Shown here piece after piece: positions 50,401-57,774 of a stretch of DNA of 64,000 bases. Location of the stretch: assembly GCA_029718625.1 (NCBI GenBank), contig CM056389.1, positions 5,764,014 through 5,828,013 of the forward strand, given 5' to 3'. The notes under the pieces are model-generated. The model made no database searches and had not been told where the DNA came from. It was given only the letters and a program-made list of their open reading frames with translations. Source of the DNA: Synaphobranchus kaupii (Eukaryota; Chordata; Actinopteri; Anguilliformes; Synaphobranchidae). Position numbers and translations under genes: made by a program. Within the stretch, counting starts at the first letter, position 1; every line of letters begins with the position of its first letter.

Positions 50401-52670
50401 GGTGTTTATTATACTGCACTGGACAGGGTGTTTATTATACTGCACTGGACAGGGTGTTTATTATACTGCACTGGACAGGGTGTTTATTATACCACACTGG
50501 ACAGGGTTAGGGGTAGTGTTAGGTTTAGGGTTAGGGTTAGGCTGGGGGAAAGCTGGTTTATGAGCAAGGGGTGGGTCCTCATAAGTGACAGGGAGCAGTT
50601 CAGGCTACTGTTACCATGGTCACTGTGAATGACATGAAGCAGTGTCGGATGCTATTACCATGGTTCCCATGAGCTACGGGGAGTCCTGTCACGAAGCTTA
50701 TCAGTCAGATAATGCAGGTTTGACTACTTTGCTGAGCGATTAGTGTTTTTTGAGTTTGGTTCAATTTCATTTTGGTTTAGAAAATAATCTTGGTTTTCGA
50801 TTTTTTTAAAGAAATATGAATGTACCATGAAATAATGACAATTGAAATTGTTTTTGAATAATTTAATTTGAAATGTTAAGCTCTAGGCCTTACTCCTAAA
50901 AAAAGACATTTTAAACTTTTAATCTAAAAATGAACATGGTCTCTCAACAATTCTCTTTGGTAGGCGGGCAGCCAGCCAGCCATCGAACATTACGTTTGCT
51001 TACTGTTTTTAGCTTTTAGAAGACAATGTTAGCTAGCTATTTAGTAGGCTCACACTAGATAACTTAGCAAGGTAACCGTTGACGACATCACTTGACCAAC
51101 AAAAAGTACCTGACTGTTAGAAATGTTGTTATGGAATATATGTGTCGTTGGGTACAGTTGTACAATACATACCATTGTATCATCCAGCTTGAGTGTCATT
51201 CGTGTGTGAGGATTGTGTTATGTGTTCTGTGTGTTTCTGAGCTGTTGCGTAACTTCTGTGCCTGTAGCAGCAATGGATTATGGTCACTGTAGCGTATTTC
51301 TGCGTGAACAGTGTGGAATAGCTGCCTTTTTTAAAAACTAGTACATCAAAATAAATTTATCTACTGAATTATGACAATTCAAACCAATCAAACCAAGGTC
51401 GATAAATTAGATATTTAAATGCTGAAAAAACAGAAATGTCCATGTATCACTCACACTACATCAAACTGTCCTGCCTGACGAATTGTATGGCTATATGAAC
51501 GAATATAAAACTCAATTAACCGTGGGCGAGTGTATGTACTGAACAAGTGATGTGTGCAGGTGAAGTGAAAGGCTTCCTTATACTACCTGTATTTCAGGTG
51601 TGCAGGAGGAGATACAGAGTGACTCAGCAGAACTCAGTCAGGCCACAGCTGTGCTGGTGGAGAACGTGCCGGAAAAGCTGTCCAGAGAGGTCCTGGGCAT
51701 GATGGTGCAGAGCATATGTTATGTGACGGAGGAGGAATTCTCCGTGGAGATGATACGGGACATGAACATTGCTGTTGTGACCTTCAGCCAACCCTCTGGT
51801 AAGGGAAGAGTGTAACACAGTTTACACCCCTCTGGTAAGAGAAGAGTGTAACACAGTTTATACCCCTCTGGTAAGGGAAGAGTGCAACACAGTTTACACC
51901 CCTCTGGTAAGGGAAGAGTGTAACACAGTTTACACCCCTCTGGTAAGGGAAGAGTGTAACACAGTTTACACCCCTCTGGTAAGGGAAGAGTATAACACAG
52001 TTTACACCCCTCTGGTAAGGGAAGAGTGTAACACAGTTTACACCCCTCTGGTAAGGGAAGAGTGTAACACAGTTTATACCCCTCTGGTAAGGGAAGAGTG
52101 GAACACAGTTTACACCCCTCTGGTAAGAGAAGAGTGGAACACAGTTTACACCCCTCTGGTAAGGGAAGAGTGTAACACAGTTTACACCCCTCTGGTAAGG
52201 GAAGAGTATAACACAGTTTACACCCCTCTGGTAAGGGAAGAGTATAACACAGTTTACACCCCTCTGGTAAGGGAAGAGTGTAACACAGTTTACACCCCTC
52301 TGGTAAGGGAAGAGTATAACACAGTTTACACCCCTCTGGTAAGGGAAGAGTGTAACACAGTTTATACCCCTCTGGTAAGGGAAGAGTGGAACACAGTTTA
52401 CACCCCTCTGGTAAGAGAAGAGTGGAACACAGTTTACACCCCTCTGGTAAGGGAAGAGTGTAACACAGTTTACACCCCTCTGGTAAGGGAAGAGTGGAAC
52501 ACAGTTTACACCCCTCTGGTAAGGGAAGAGTGTAACACAGTTTACACCCCTCTGGTAAGGGAAGAGTATAACACAGTTTACACCCCTCTGGTAAAGGAAG
52601 AGTGTAACACAGTTTACACGACTCTGATACTCAGTGTCTGTGAAATTCAGAGCTGCTGATATTCAGTGTG

Positions 52671-52725
<55 letters not shown>

Positions 52726-55700
52726 AATACAGTGCGGGGGATAGTCAGTGTGTGTGAAATACAGAGGGGCTGATACTCAGTGTGTGTGAAATACAGAGCG
52801 GCTGATACTCAGTGTGTGTGAAATACAGAGCGGCTGATACTCAGTGTGTGTGAAATACAGAGGGGCTGACACTCATCTCTGTGTTTGTCCTGCAGCAGCA
52901 GAGCGGTTCCTGTCCAAGTGCAGCGGTCACAGCCGGTTTCAGCAGTACCTGCTGCAGGGTCGGGTTCTGGAGCCCACCTGCAGTGTGAGGGTGGAGAACC
53001 TGCCCCCCCAGGCTGAGGAGGATCTGCTGGAGCTCTACTTTGAGAATGAGCGGCAGGGCGGGGGTAGAGTGGCAGGCATTACTATGATCCCTGAAGAGCA
53101 GGCAGCCATCATTACTTTCCAGCACTCCAAAGGTGACCAGGCGTATCCATGACGATACAAATCTGCAGTTTTCATATACAGTTGAAGTTGGAAGTTTACA
53201 TGCACTTAGGTTGAAGTCATTAAAGCTCATTTTTAACCAATCCACAGATTTCATGTTAGCAAACTATAGTGCCTGCAAGTCAGTTAGGACATCTACTTTG
53301 TGCATGACACAAGTAATTTTTCCAACAATTGTTTACAGTAGAGCTGCAACTATCGATTATTTTCTTAGCGATTATTCTATCGATGAATCAAATAATCGAG
53401 AAGCACTTTTTTTTCCTTCAAAACAGAACAATTTATTCATATAACAATGACACATCTGAACAAAAATGTCATATAATTTCATCAAATAATTAATAATAAA
53501 AATGAATAATAATTTATTATTTATTTAATTAAATATACATTTTTAACAAACAACAAACCAATCACCCATCCCACCCTCAATTTCTTCCCCTCTCTCTACC
53601 CTCCCTCCACCCCTCCACTTTACCCCTCCTCCTCTCCCATCTCTCTCCCCTCTCTCTCTCCCTCGACCCACTCCTTCCATCCTCCCTCACTCACAAACAC
53701 AATCATGGTATTGCTAATTGCACTGTTTAGATCAGTCCGTGGTTGCAGTGCAGAAAATGTCAAAAATGGCGGCAAACGTTTAGCCGCGAGATGAGCGCTT
53801 TGGAGAGATTATTTAAAAAAATTTAAAATAATAAAAAAAAATTCAATAATCAACGAATCGACGTGGGAAAATGTAATCGATTAAATCAATTAGTTCGATT
53901 AACTGTTGCAGCCCTAGTTTACAGACAGATTATTTCACTTTTAATTCACTATATCACAATTCCAGTGGGTCAGAAGTTTACATACAGTAAGTTGACTGTG
54001 CCTTTAAATTTTTAATATTTGGTTGCATATCCTTTGCATGCCATGACTTCCTGATGTCTGTGACCTAACAACATCAAAAGACTCTTGATATCTTATTTTC
54101 TGGTAGTCTTACAAGCGATACTATAACGTCTCTGCATTTGAATGGATCTCTATGGGAATTGGAGGGTGAGACTAGATTAAGCTGTAAATTACACGGAAAT
54201 ATTATGGAACACATGGTTGGCTAAATGGCTCTAAATCATCAAGGGTCTGAGGCATCAAACAAGCCTTAAACCATATGCCAGATATGCAGCAGATATGCAT
54301 GGATCATTTTAAGGGTTGTTTCTCCTGACTCATTTTCCTATTGAATTCTATAGAAAAATGAAGTGTTGAACCAGTAAAAAACTATTTAAATATAGTTCCA
54401 GAAAAATGCATGCATGTGCACAGATGGTACATATAGTGCAGTTATTTTATCTGTGTTAGTTCTGTGCTTTTTACCGCTGCTGTTGTTGTGTGTCTCAGTT
54501 GCAGAGAATGTTCTGCAGAGGAAGCACCACATATGCAAAGCGCTGGTCAGCGTGTATCCGTACCAGCCGGCCCTGGGCACCGCGCTGTATGGTACAGACA
54601 GGCCAGAGTGGAAGCTCCCAGAGGCCTTTACTGAAAACCTACACCCTGCCCTGGGCAACTTCCTGCTTCAGGAGAGCCAGCTGGCCGCCATCAGCGCTCA
54701 GATGCAGGCGCAGTTCTGCCAGGTGGAGTTCAACACTGAACACGCCAAGCTCCGCCCACTGCCAGGCCTGCTGAAGCAAAAGGGCCTGACGGCCAATCGC
54801 ATCGAAGGCTGGAGGGGCGAGGCCTCACAAGCATTCCACAGCATCGTGGCCAGGTACCGCTGCTTTGAGTGCCCTGTGAGCGCGTCCGTCTGGAAGGCAG
54901 CAGAGACGGAGATCCGCCAGGCGGTGAGCGAGGATGCCGTCCTGCTGCCTAATCTGCCTAATGGAGTGGTGGCCATCGCTGGTTTGGCTAAAGATGTGGA
55001 CCGGATCCAAAAGGAGATGGAGGAGATGGTGCAGCGAGTAGCCAATCAGCTGGAGCGGGAAACCAAGGGAGTCTCGGAGGAGATGGTCGTGTCCCCAGGT
55101 ATGCACTCCATCCTGCAGCAGGCTGGTCTGCAGAGCGTCTTCACCCAAACGTATCCCGCCCTGAGCATAACCTACTGGAGCGACACCCAGAGTCTGGTTC
55201 TGAGCGGCCTGCCCACGGAGGTGATCATGGTGAAGAGCTGGGTCCTGGCAAAGAAGCTAGAGATGAACCAAAGACCTCTGGACCTGGAGCCAGACCTCCT
55301 GGGCTTTCTGAGCACGGCGAACAGCGAGGAGATCTCCCAGAAGCTCTTCACCTCCTGCGGCGTGAGCGCCGTGTACAAGATGGAGAACAAGGGGCTGGTG
55401 CTGGTGGGGGCGTCCGAGGAGGCCCTGTCCAAAGCTGACCGACTGCTGAAGGAGGCCCTGGCGTTCCAGAGCGTGGAGGTGGAGGACGAGGCTGTGCTAC
55501 GCAAGCAGGAGTGGGCGAAGCTGAAGAGGCAGCTGATGGAGGCAAATAACTCCTCCGGGCAGAGCACAGTGTCCATCCAGCTGAGCCACCAGGGCTGTGT
55601 GACCGTGACAGGGTTTCGGAAGGCGGTGCAGGACGTGGCTGACAGCTTGTCCAGATTCATCAACCAGCACTCATGTGTGGAAGAGGCTGTTCCTGTGCGC

Positions 55701-56210
55701 ACAACCGCCATCCTAATCTTCCTCCAGGAGCACAAGGCTACTGACTGGAGGCAGCGGGCAGACGCCGAGGAGGTGAGTGTCCGCTTCCAGGACAAGAAAC
55801 CACAGGTGGTGCTGCGTGGGGCCAGGTTCCGGGTGCAGGGGCTGAAGAGACTCTTTGCACAGCTGGATGCCGCCCTCTACACCGACCGGCTAAAGATCAT
55901 CAAACCAGGGGCCAGGAAGTACTTCCTGGAGAAGAAGCAGATGTTCTCCTTCATGATGAAGGAAAAGAAATGCGTGGTGGTACTGCAGGAGGAGGGCGAG
56001 CAGGAGGAAGAGGAAGGGGAGGAGCCAATGACCCAGGCCATGAAGACGGTGGTCGCTGATGTGCAACATGAAGAATGGGATGAGAAGCGGGGGAGCTCTG
56101 CTGACCAGAGCAGGTACAAACCATCTGAGAGCAAAGGGGAGCTGGAGGCACTGCACACTAAAGAGGGCCTGGTGATAGTCCTCAGGAAAGGAAACATCCA
56201 GGATGCCTCA
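24986..56210 (+). CDS. parp14: PARP14-like protein, N-terminal 833 residues (3' part off window)
   Basis: PARP14 is a large interferon-linked mono-ADP-ribosyltransferase with N-terminal RRM and KH repeats, macro domains that bind or remove ADP-ribose, a WWE domain and a C-terminal catalytic domain. It acts in nucleus and cytoplasm in antiviral and cytokine responses. Seven exons join in frame here: RRM1 residues about 1-95 ([20 protein letters not shown] is diagnostic), RRM2 about 134-195 ([12 protein letters not shown]), RRM3 about 212-270 ([17 protein letters not shown]), a KH-type region about 275-755 ([16 protein letters not shown]), an acidic run 760-772, and the start of macro domain 1 at 820-833 ([15 protein letters not shown]). 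No stop or frameshift occurs. The macro, WWE and catalytic parts are not seen. Fish have several PARP14-related copies, so orthology to one mammalian gene is not settled. Either ATG (24986 or 24989) could start. Confidence 0.92.
25351..25361 (+). promoter_or_regulatory. ISRE/IRF-like motif in intron 1
   Basis: GAAAGCGAAAC matches the IRF core GAAANNGAAAC exactly, with GAATGAAAT following. It is 188 bp after exon 1. A weaker pair, GAAACATAGCGAAAC, lies just before the ATG at about 24960. PARP14 genes are interferon-induced in vertebrates, so a role is plausible but untested. Confidence 0.45.
25592..25704 (+). CDS. parp14: PARP14-like exon 2: second half of RRM1
   Basis: Acceptor TTAATACAG, donor GCG/GTGAGT. 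Codes residues 60-97 ([20 protein letters not shown] and on), matching the PARP14 block after the first RRM strands. 113 nt; the G left by exon 1 plus TC completes Val60. The exon ends in phase 0. Confidence 0.9.
25979..26578. repeat. ABA'B' inverted-repeat block
   Basis: Segment A (about 25980-26160, GTGCGTCCCGATACTCG onward) recurs inverted as A' (26285-26462). Segment B (about 26158-26290, starting GGGTGCGTCCCTATATT) recurs inverted as B' (26460-26577, ending GGGACGCACCCC). All four outer boundaries carry GTGCGTCCC, which looks like a transposon terminal motif. Interlocked inversions suggest two overlapping foldback elements or an aberrant transposition. It lies in intron 2. Confidence 0.82.
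26640..27110 (-). pseudogene. LINE-derived C-terminal zinc-binding fragment
   Basis: On the minus strand [20 protein letters not shown] then [13 protein letters not shown] and [10 protein letters not shown] match the post-RT block GHxxLNxxLxxIGKHPxGxCxxC...EHVL of several fish LINE families. The first Cys pair is kept and the expected EH is changed to QY. Only about 70 codons are open. It lies in reverse orientation in intron 2 of the host gene. Confidence 0.65.
27126..38094. repeat. 40-bp minisatellite array, about 274 copies (11 kb)
   Basis: Each unit has two CTTTATAAC motifs separated by CACTCCTCCTGCCATGC on one side and a C-rich CCCCT on the other. Variants are at CCATG/CCACG/GGTCATG, AACCCC/AACTCC/AACCAA and TATCACCC. 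The right part shows higher-order repetition: the marked variants CTTCCATGCC (31810, 34181, 36513) and TTTGTAACTTCCTCT (about 32155, 34490, 36820) recur every 2.33-2.37 kb, so a block of about 58 units has been copied three times. The plus strand is very G-poor. It is located in intron 2. Confidence 0.97.
38095..38659. other. AT-rich intron DNA with (ATT)n microsatellite
   Basis: Nothing coding. A run of about ten TTA/ATT triplets lies at 38386-38417. It ends in TAAAT (38655-38659), the left target duplication of the LTR. Confidence 0.7.
38660..40188 (+). mobile_element. Solo LTR with internal VNTR (Ty3/Gypsy-like)
   Basis: TGTAACGTTCC to TTCGTAACA (1529 bp), bounded by TAAAT duplicated on both sides (38655-38659, 40189-40193). 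It has AATAAAA at about 40118 as poly-A signal and TGCACTTGGGTCCAGCC near the 3' end, typical of Gypsy LTRs. The unusually long LTR contains a 109-bp tandem repeat (39410-39930). Its ORFs, including a Pro/Val/Ser-rich one at 39094-39906, are by-products. It lies in intron 2, in sense orientation with the gene. Confidence 0.88.
39410..40025. repeat. 109-bp tandem repeat in the LTR, about 5 copies
   Basis: Starts of CGGCTTGGAA or CGGTTTGGAA at 39481, 39589, 39698, 39808 and 39917 give periods of 108-110 bp. Units are built of CCAGTTCC and CCGGTCCAG sub-words, so the VNTR arose from shorter repeats. Confidence 0.88.
40229..40278 (-). mobile_element. L2-type LINE/SINE 3' tail
   Basis: Minus strand: CGCTTTGGATAAAAGCG, GTCTGCCAAATGA, TTGTAATGTAATGT. 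GGATA loop hairpin with TGTAA tail, 35 bp after the LTR target duplication. Confidence 0.78.
40688..42000. mobile_element. Inverted-repeat-bounded element with three internal direct repeats
   Basis: GCGGTATGTCAAAACCAGGC (about 40692) and its inverted near-copy GCTTTTGACATACCGCGTC (about 41977) bound a 1.3-kb block. Inside, three imperfect direct repeats start with AAACGATAA or AAACGATG at about 41027, 41320 and 41485, and carry TTTTAACGTCTTT and GGGCGCCC...TCGGGCGGCT (first and third copies). No transposase is seen. Class unknown. Confidence 0.62.
42470..42500 (+). CDS. parp14: PARP14-like exon 3: 31-nt microexon
   Basis: Acceptor TTATTCTTTCAG, donor CAG/GTACAG. Reads [10 protein letters not shown] plus one base, in frame with exon 2 (phase 0) and exon 4 (phase 1). 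It codes part of the acidic linker between RRM1 and RRM2. The call rests on good splice borders and perfect phase, as the short linker is not conserved. The donor is the first unit boundary of the following array. Confidence 0.75.
42501..43222 (+). repeat. 38-bp array containing juxtaposed splice sites, about 19 copies
   Basis: The unit runs GTACAGTGATTTTCTGTATG then ATGGAATATATTTCACAG. The first unit begins exactly at the exon 3 donor. Each unit ends in TTTCACAG and the next begins GTACAG, so every junction joins a 3' splice-site-like AG directly to a 5' splice-site-like GT. Copies are nearly identical; one is 39 bp. Confidence 0.95.
43545..43686 (+). mobile_element. 5'-truncated L2-type element
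   Basis: Starts near CTAGGGATAGCTCCTAC and ends in CGCTTTGGATAAAAGTG, TCTGCCAAATGA and TGTAATGTAATGTA. It is the closest relative of 3902-4067. It lies in intron 3 in sense orientation, and a direct copy of host flank (TTCCAGTACTGAATTTATTG at about 43290 and 43690) follows it. Confidence 0.78.
43883..44840. mobile_element. Nested DNA-element region carrying TTGGACA...TTTAACTC ends
   Basis: Two direct copies of the AACTTTTTTGGAATTGGGG end motif (43900 and 44815) bracket a block with inverted ends: TTGGACAAGGTGTATTTTTA and CTCTTAGTAGGACATGG on the left (43952-43986), and CTTTGTCCAACTAAGAGTTA followed by AATAAACACCATG on the right (44747-44780). No transposase is seen. Its end sequence resembles the unit of the 26-bp array. 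Confidence 0.6.
44870..44950 (+). repeat. Diverged seed copies of the 26-bp array upstream of exon 4
   Basis: GTGGACAGGGTGTTTATTAA occurs twice in a row (about 44875, 44901), followed by degenerate copies ending in GAGTTTATTTAACTC, which run into the pyrimidine tract of the exon 4 acceptor. Confidence 0.85.
44970..44996 (+). CDS. parp14: PARP14-like exon 4: 27-nt microexon
   Basis: Acceptor TTCTTCTTTTCTTAG, a strong pyrimidine tract; donor GAG/GTATGT. With the G from exon 3 it reads VWPSSPLGR plus one base. It keeps the frame between exons 3 and 5 and codes a Pro/Ser linker. Flanking introns carry the 26-bp repeat on both sides. Skipping it would remove exactly nine codons without a frameshift. 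Confidence 0.72.
45336..50507. repeat. 26-bp minisatellite array, about 200 copies (5.2 kb)
   Basis: Unit GGACAGGGTGTTTATTATAC plus TGCACT, with variants GGGCAGG, GGGGCAGG, TTAAAC, GATTATT and TTACAC. A 12-bp hiccup (GGACAGTGCACTGGGCAGGG) at about 46695, 48036 and 49113 and a one-base deletion at about 47207, 48412 and 49489 mark a 1077-bp higher-order unit, at least 1.6 copies nearly identical. As 26 is not a multiple of three and the unit lacks in-frame stops, long overlapping ORFs (up to 342 codons) appear; none is a gene. Confidence 0.97.
50504..50542 (+). repeat. Short interstitial telomere-like repeat
   Basis: GGGTTAGGGGTAGTGTTAGG then TTTAGGGTTAGGGTTAGGC, degenerate TTAGGG copies at the very end of the 26-bp array. 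Confidence 0.75.
50543..51597. other. Intron 4, 3' part, no other feature
   Basis: Ordinary-looking intron DNA that ends in the exon 5 acceptor TACCTGTATTTCAG. The ORF at 51092 has no support. Confidence 0.6.
51598..51798 (+). CDS. parp14: PARP14-like exon 5: RRM2
   Basis: Acceptor TGTATTTCAG, donor CTCTG/GTAAGG. Codes residues 117-183: [15 protein letters not shown] linker, then [39 protein letters not shown]. The pattern LVENVP...VEMIRD...AVVTF matches the second RRM of PARP14. 201 nt, phase 1 at both ends, so exon skipping would preserve the frame. Confidence 0.92.
51790..52626 (+). repeat. 36-bp array that copies the exon 5 donor, 23 copies
   Basis: The unit is GTAAGGGAAGAGTGTAACAC, AGTTTACACCCCTCTG, and begins at the donor of exon 5. 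The last eight exon bases (ACCCTCTG) are nearly the same as the end of each unit (CCCCTCTG). Every unit therefore repeats an exon-like end plus GTAAGG. Variants sit mostly at GTGTAAC/GTATAAC/GTGGAAC. Confidence 0.96.
52627..52872 (+). repeat. 32-bp repeat with (TG)n microsatellite before exon 6
   Basis: About five to six copies of CTGATACTCAGTGTGTGTGA plus AATACAGAGCGG, the second one expanded by a TG run at about 52666-52722. The last copy runs into the exon 6 acceptor. Intron 5 is thus made of two arrays end to end. Confidence 0.9.
52896..53132 (+). CDS. parp14: PARP14-like exon 6: RRM3
   Basis: Acceptor TTTGTCCTGCAG, donor AAAG/GTGACC. Codes residues 184-262: [20 protein letters not shown] then [40 protein letters not shown]. 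The VENLPP...GGGRV...EEQAAIITF pattern is that of the third RRM in PARP14. A second AG three bases downstream (CAGCAG) could act as an alternative acceptor dropping one codon. Confidence 0.92.
53179..54008 (+). mobile_element. Sleeping Beauty-type Tc1 left end, split by an hAT
   Basis: TA then CAGTTGAAGTTGGAAGTTTA (outer repeat) and, after the insertion, CCAGTGGGTCAGAAGTTTAC (inner repeat) and GACTGTGCCTTTAAATTTTT. Without the 578-bp insertion it would be about 245 bp. It joins a foldback arm at 54009 with the same junction as at 3240. It is in intron 6. Confidence 0.9.
53339..53916. mobile_element. Non-autonomous hAT element
   Basis: Ends TAGAGCTGCAAC and GTTGCAGCCCTA are inverted repeats, flanked by GTTTACAG on both sides (53331-53338, 53917-53924). 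Interior near the ends is rich in ATCGATTA words, a well-known fish hAT type. A pyrimidine-rich stretch (CCTCTCTCTACCCTCCC) lies at about 53590. No transposase. Confidence 0.92.
54009..54362 (-). mobile_element. Foldback arm with Tc1 transposase tail, truncated
   Basis: GGTTGCATATCCTTTGCATG on the plus strand is the reverse of the transposase C-terminus codons. The rest follows the left arm of 57775-58642 up to the centre of the hairpin (GTTTCTCCTGACTCATTTTC), where it stops at about 54362. It is the second copy of the composite seen at 2970-3465. Confidence 0.75.
54499..56210 (+). CDS. parp14: PARP14-like exon 7: KH-type region to macro domain 1 start
   Basis: Acceptor GTGTGTCTCAG, donor CCTCA/GTGAGT. 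Codes residues 263-833 in one 1712-nt exon. It starts [14 protein letters not shown], has [15 protein letters not shown] (a strongly conserved PARP14 block), then successive KH-like units ([77 protein letters not shown]), the block [15 protein letters not shown], an acidic run [13 protein letters not shown], and [15 protein letters not shown], the first strands of macro domain 1. Base composition is GC-rich compared with the flanking introns. Reading through the donor gives only 14 more codons (stop at 56253-56255), so an unspliced product would lack all macro and catalytic domains. The upstream open frame from 54414 is intron. Confidence 0.93.
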
Positions 56211-57774
56211 GTGAGTAAAGTTAGTGGTAAACTGGGTCACTTGGAAGGTATTTGACTGGTTTTAAACATGATGACAGTTATTATCCTTTTCAATATCTGC
56301 CTTACTACTCATATTTAATACTTAAAATGTGACATGACGTACATTTTCTTCAGAAGTTAAATGTGCAGTGGGGGGGGGGGGGGGGGGGCTGAACAAAAGA
56401 GGATATGCGGGCTATCACCTTCGTAGGATATCACAATCAATATGGCGGACTTGATCATCAATGATTTAATGTAAAACTATTCACCTTATTCTGCAAACGC
56501 GGAAGCAACAGACATTCCCAACATTCATTCAATTTTGTTTAGCATTTCCAGTTACCAATATTGCCCCATATTAACTGGCTTGAAGGCAGCGGCTTCAACT
56601 TCCCTAGAAAGACAAAAATCGATCCAAATGTCACGAAATTGGGGACCCACCCCTCTACACGATGACAGTCTGATGGATAAATGTAGCTGGGGCTACTTAA
56701 AAAATGATTACCTGAGGCTGAGATGTTAAACTACTGACCAGACCGGCGATATAGCCAGCAAAAAATGTCTAAAACGCAATTTAAAACCACATCACTGTTG
56801 TCTCATCCGAATCATTGGCACATTGGCACTACATTTAAATTGAATTGACATTAAAACGAAAGTGGTCCGCAGGTAGAAAAGACCATTTACAGCTTTATGG
56901 CTATGTGGTATATCTTGGCTATATCCTAAGCTAAGCTACACGTACAATACCGAAGGACATTCTGCTAGTTATCTAAATAACTAGCGAGGTAACTCTAACT
57001 GTTCGGGAACTGATAACGTTACATTAATTTATAACAGGATAAATCTGACAGTGTGCAGAATATCTTGTTTCTAAGCCAGTGTATTCATGATATAACGATG
57101 CTGGTCTTATTACAACTCTATTGTAACTTTTTAGTTGTGAGCCGGCTTATCTAACTGTATGTAGATATGATAGTGCAAGATAACCATGGTAAACTGTCAC
57201 TTTGATCAGTGGCAAGCTGATCACTCAATTTCTAATGTGAGTCCATCTGAATAATAAAGCATGGTAAAGAAGAAACAGCTGCTTGACAATGAGATCATGT
57301 AACGTGATTCTTTTTTTAATGGGAACGTTGCTGGTGTTTAATGGGAACGTTTGGCTGTTACGCTGCTGTACTTCAGAGTGTTGCTGGTGTTTCAAAGATG
57401 GAAAAGGAAAACCAGCACTCACAAAAATCGTCTTGAAGGTCCAGATTGTTTCCCTGCATGTTTTCATGTTTGTGCACTCAGGATTGCTGAGACAGAACTG
57501 TGAAAATACAAATTGGGTGCATTGTCATTTTTATGAACCAGTAATGACAAATACCCATCCCTCTTTTACAAGCCATTTAGAATAGTTTGCCTTTTCTTTG
57601 TGGAAAGGGGGGTTCATTTTAATATACCAATCAATGGTAACCTATTTGCATATCCCGACTTCCCTGCCCTGGTATTTGCGACCGCCCTGGTTGGCACGCG
57701 TTGATATCGCTGCATTAGATTGCACATTAAATTGCACATTATGTTAAGGCGGTTCAATTCACGAGTTTAACATG
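56211..57774 (+). other. Start of intron 7, no other gene
   Basis: Begins with the donor GTGAGTAAAG. A G homopolymer lies at 56371-56388. I see no macro-domain exon here or anywhere downstream in the window, so intron 7 exceeds 7.7 kb. Confidence 0.65.

Noticed and set aside
45320..50628. Many overlapping ORFs up to 342 codons ([19 protein letters not shown] repeats)
   Set aside because: They are all readings of the 26-bp array; any stop-free unit whose length is not a multiple of three is open in every frame.
54414..54498. Upstream part of the long ORF ending in exon 7
   Set aside because: A hydrophobic [19 protein letters not shown] start looks like a signal peptide, but the frame and acceptor place it in intron 6.
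55172..56197. Minus-strand ORFs of 66-207 codons opposite exon 7
   Set aside because: Shadows of the GC-rich coding exon; the plus strand has clear PARP14 motifs.
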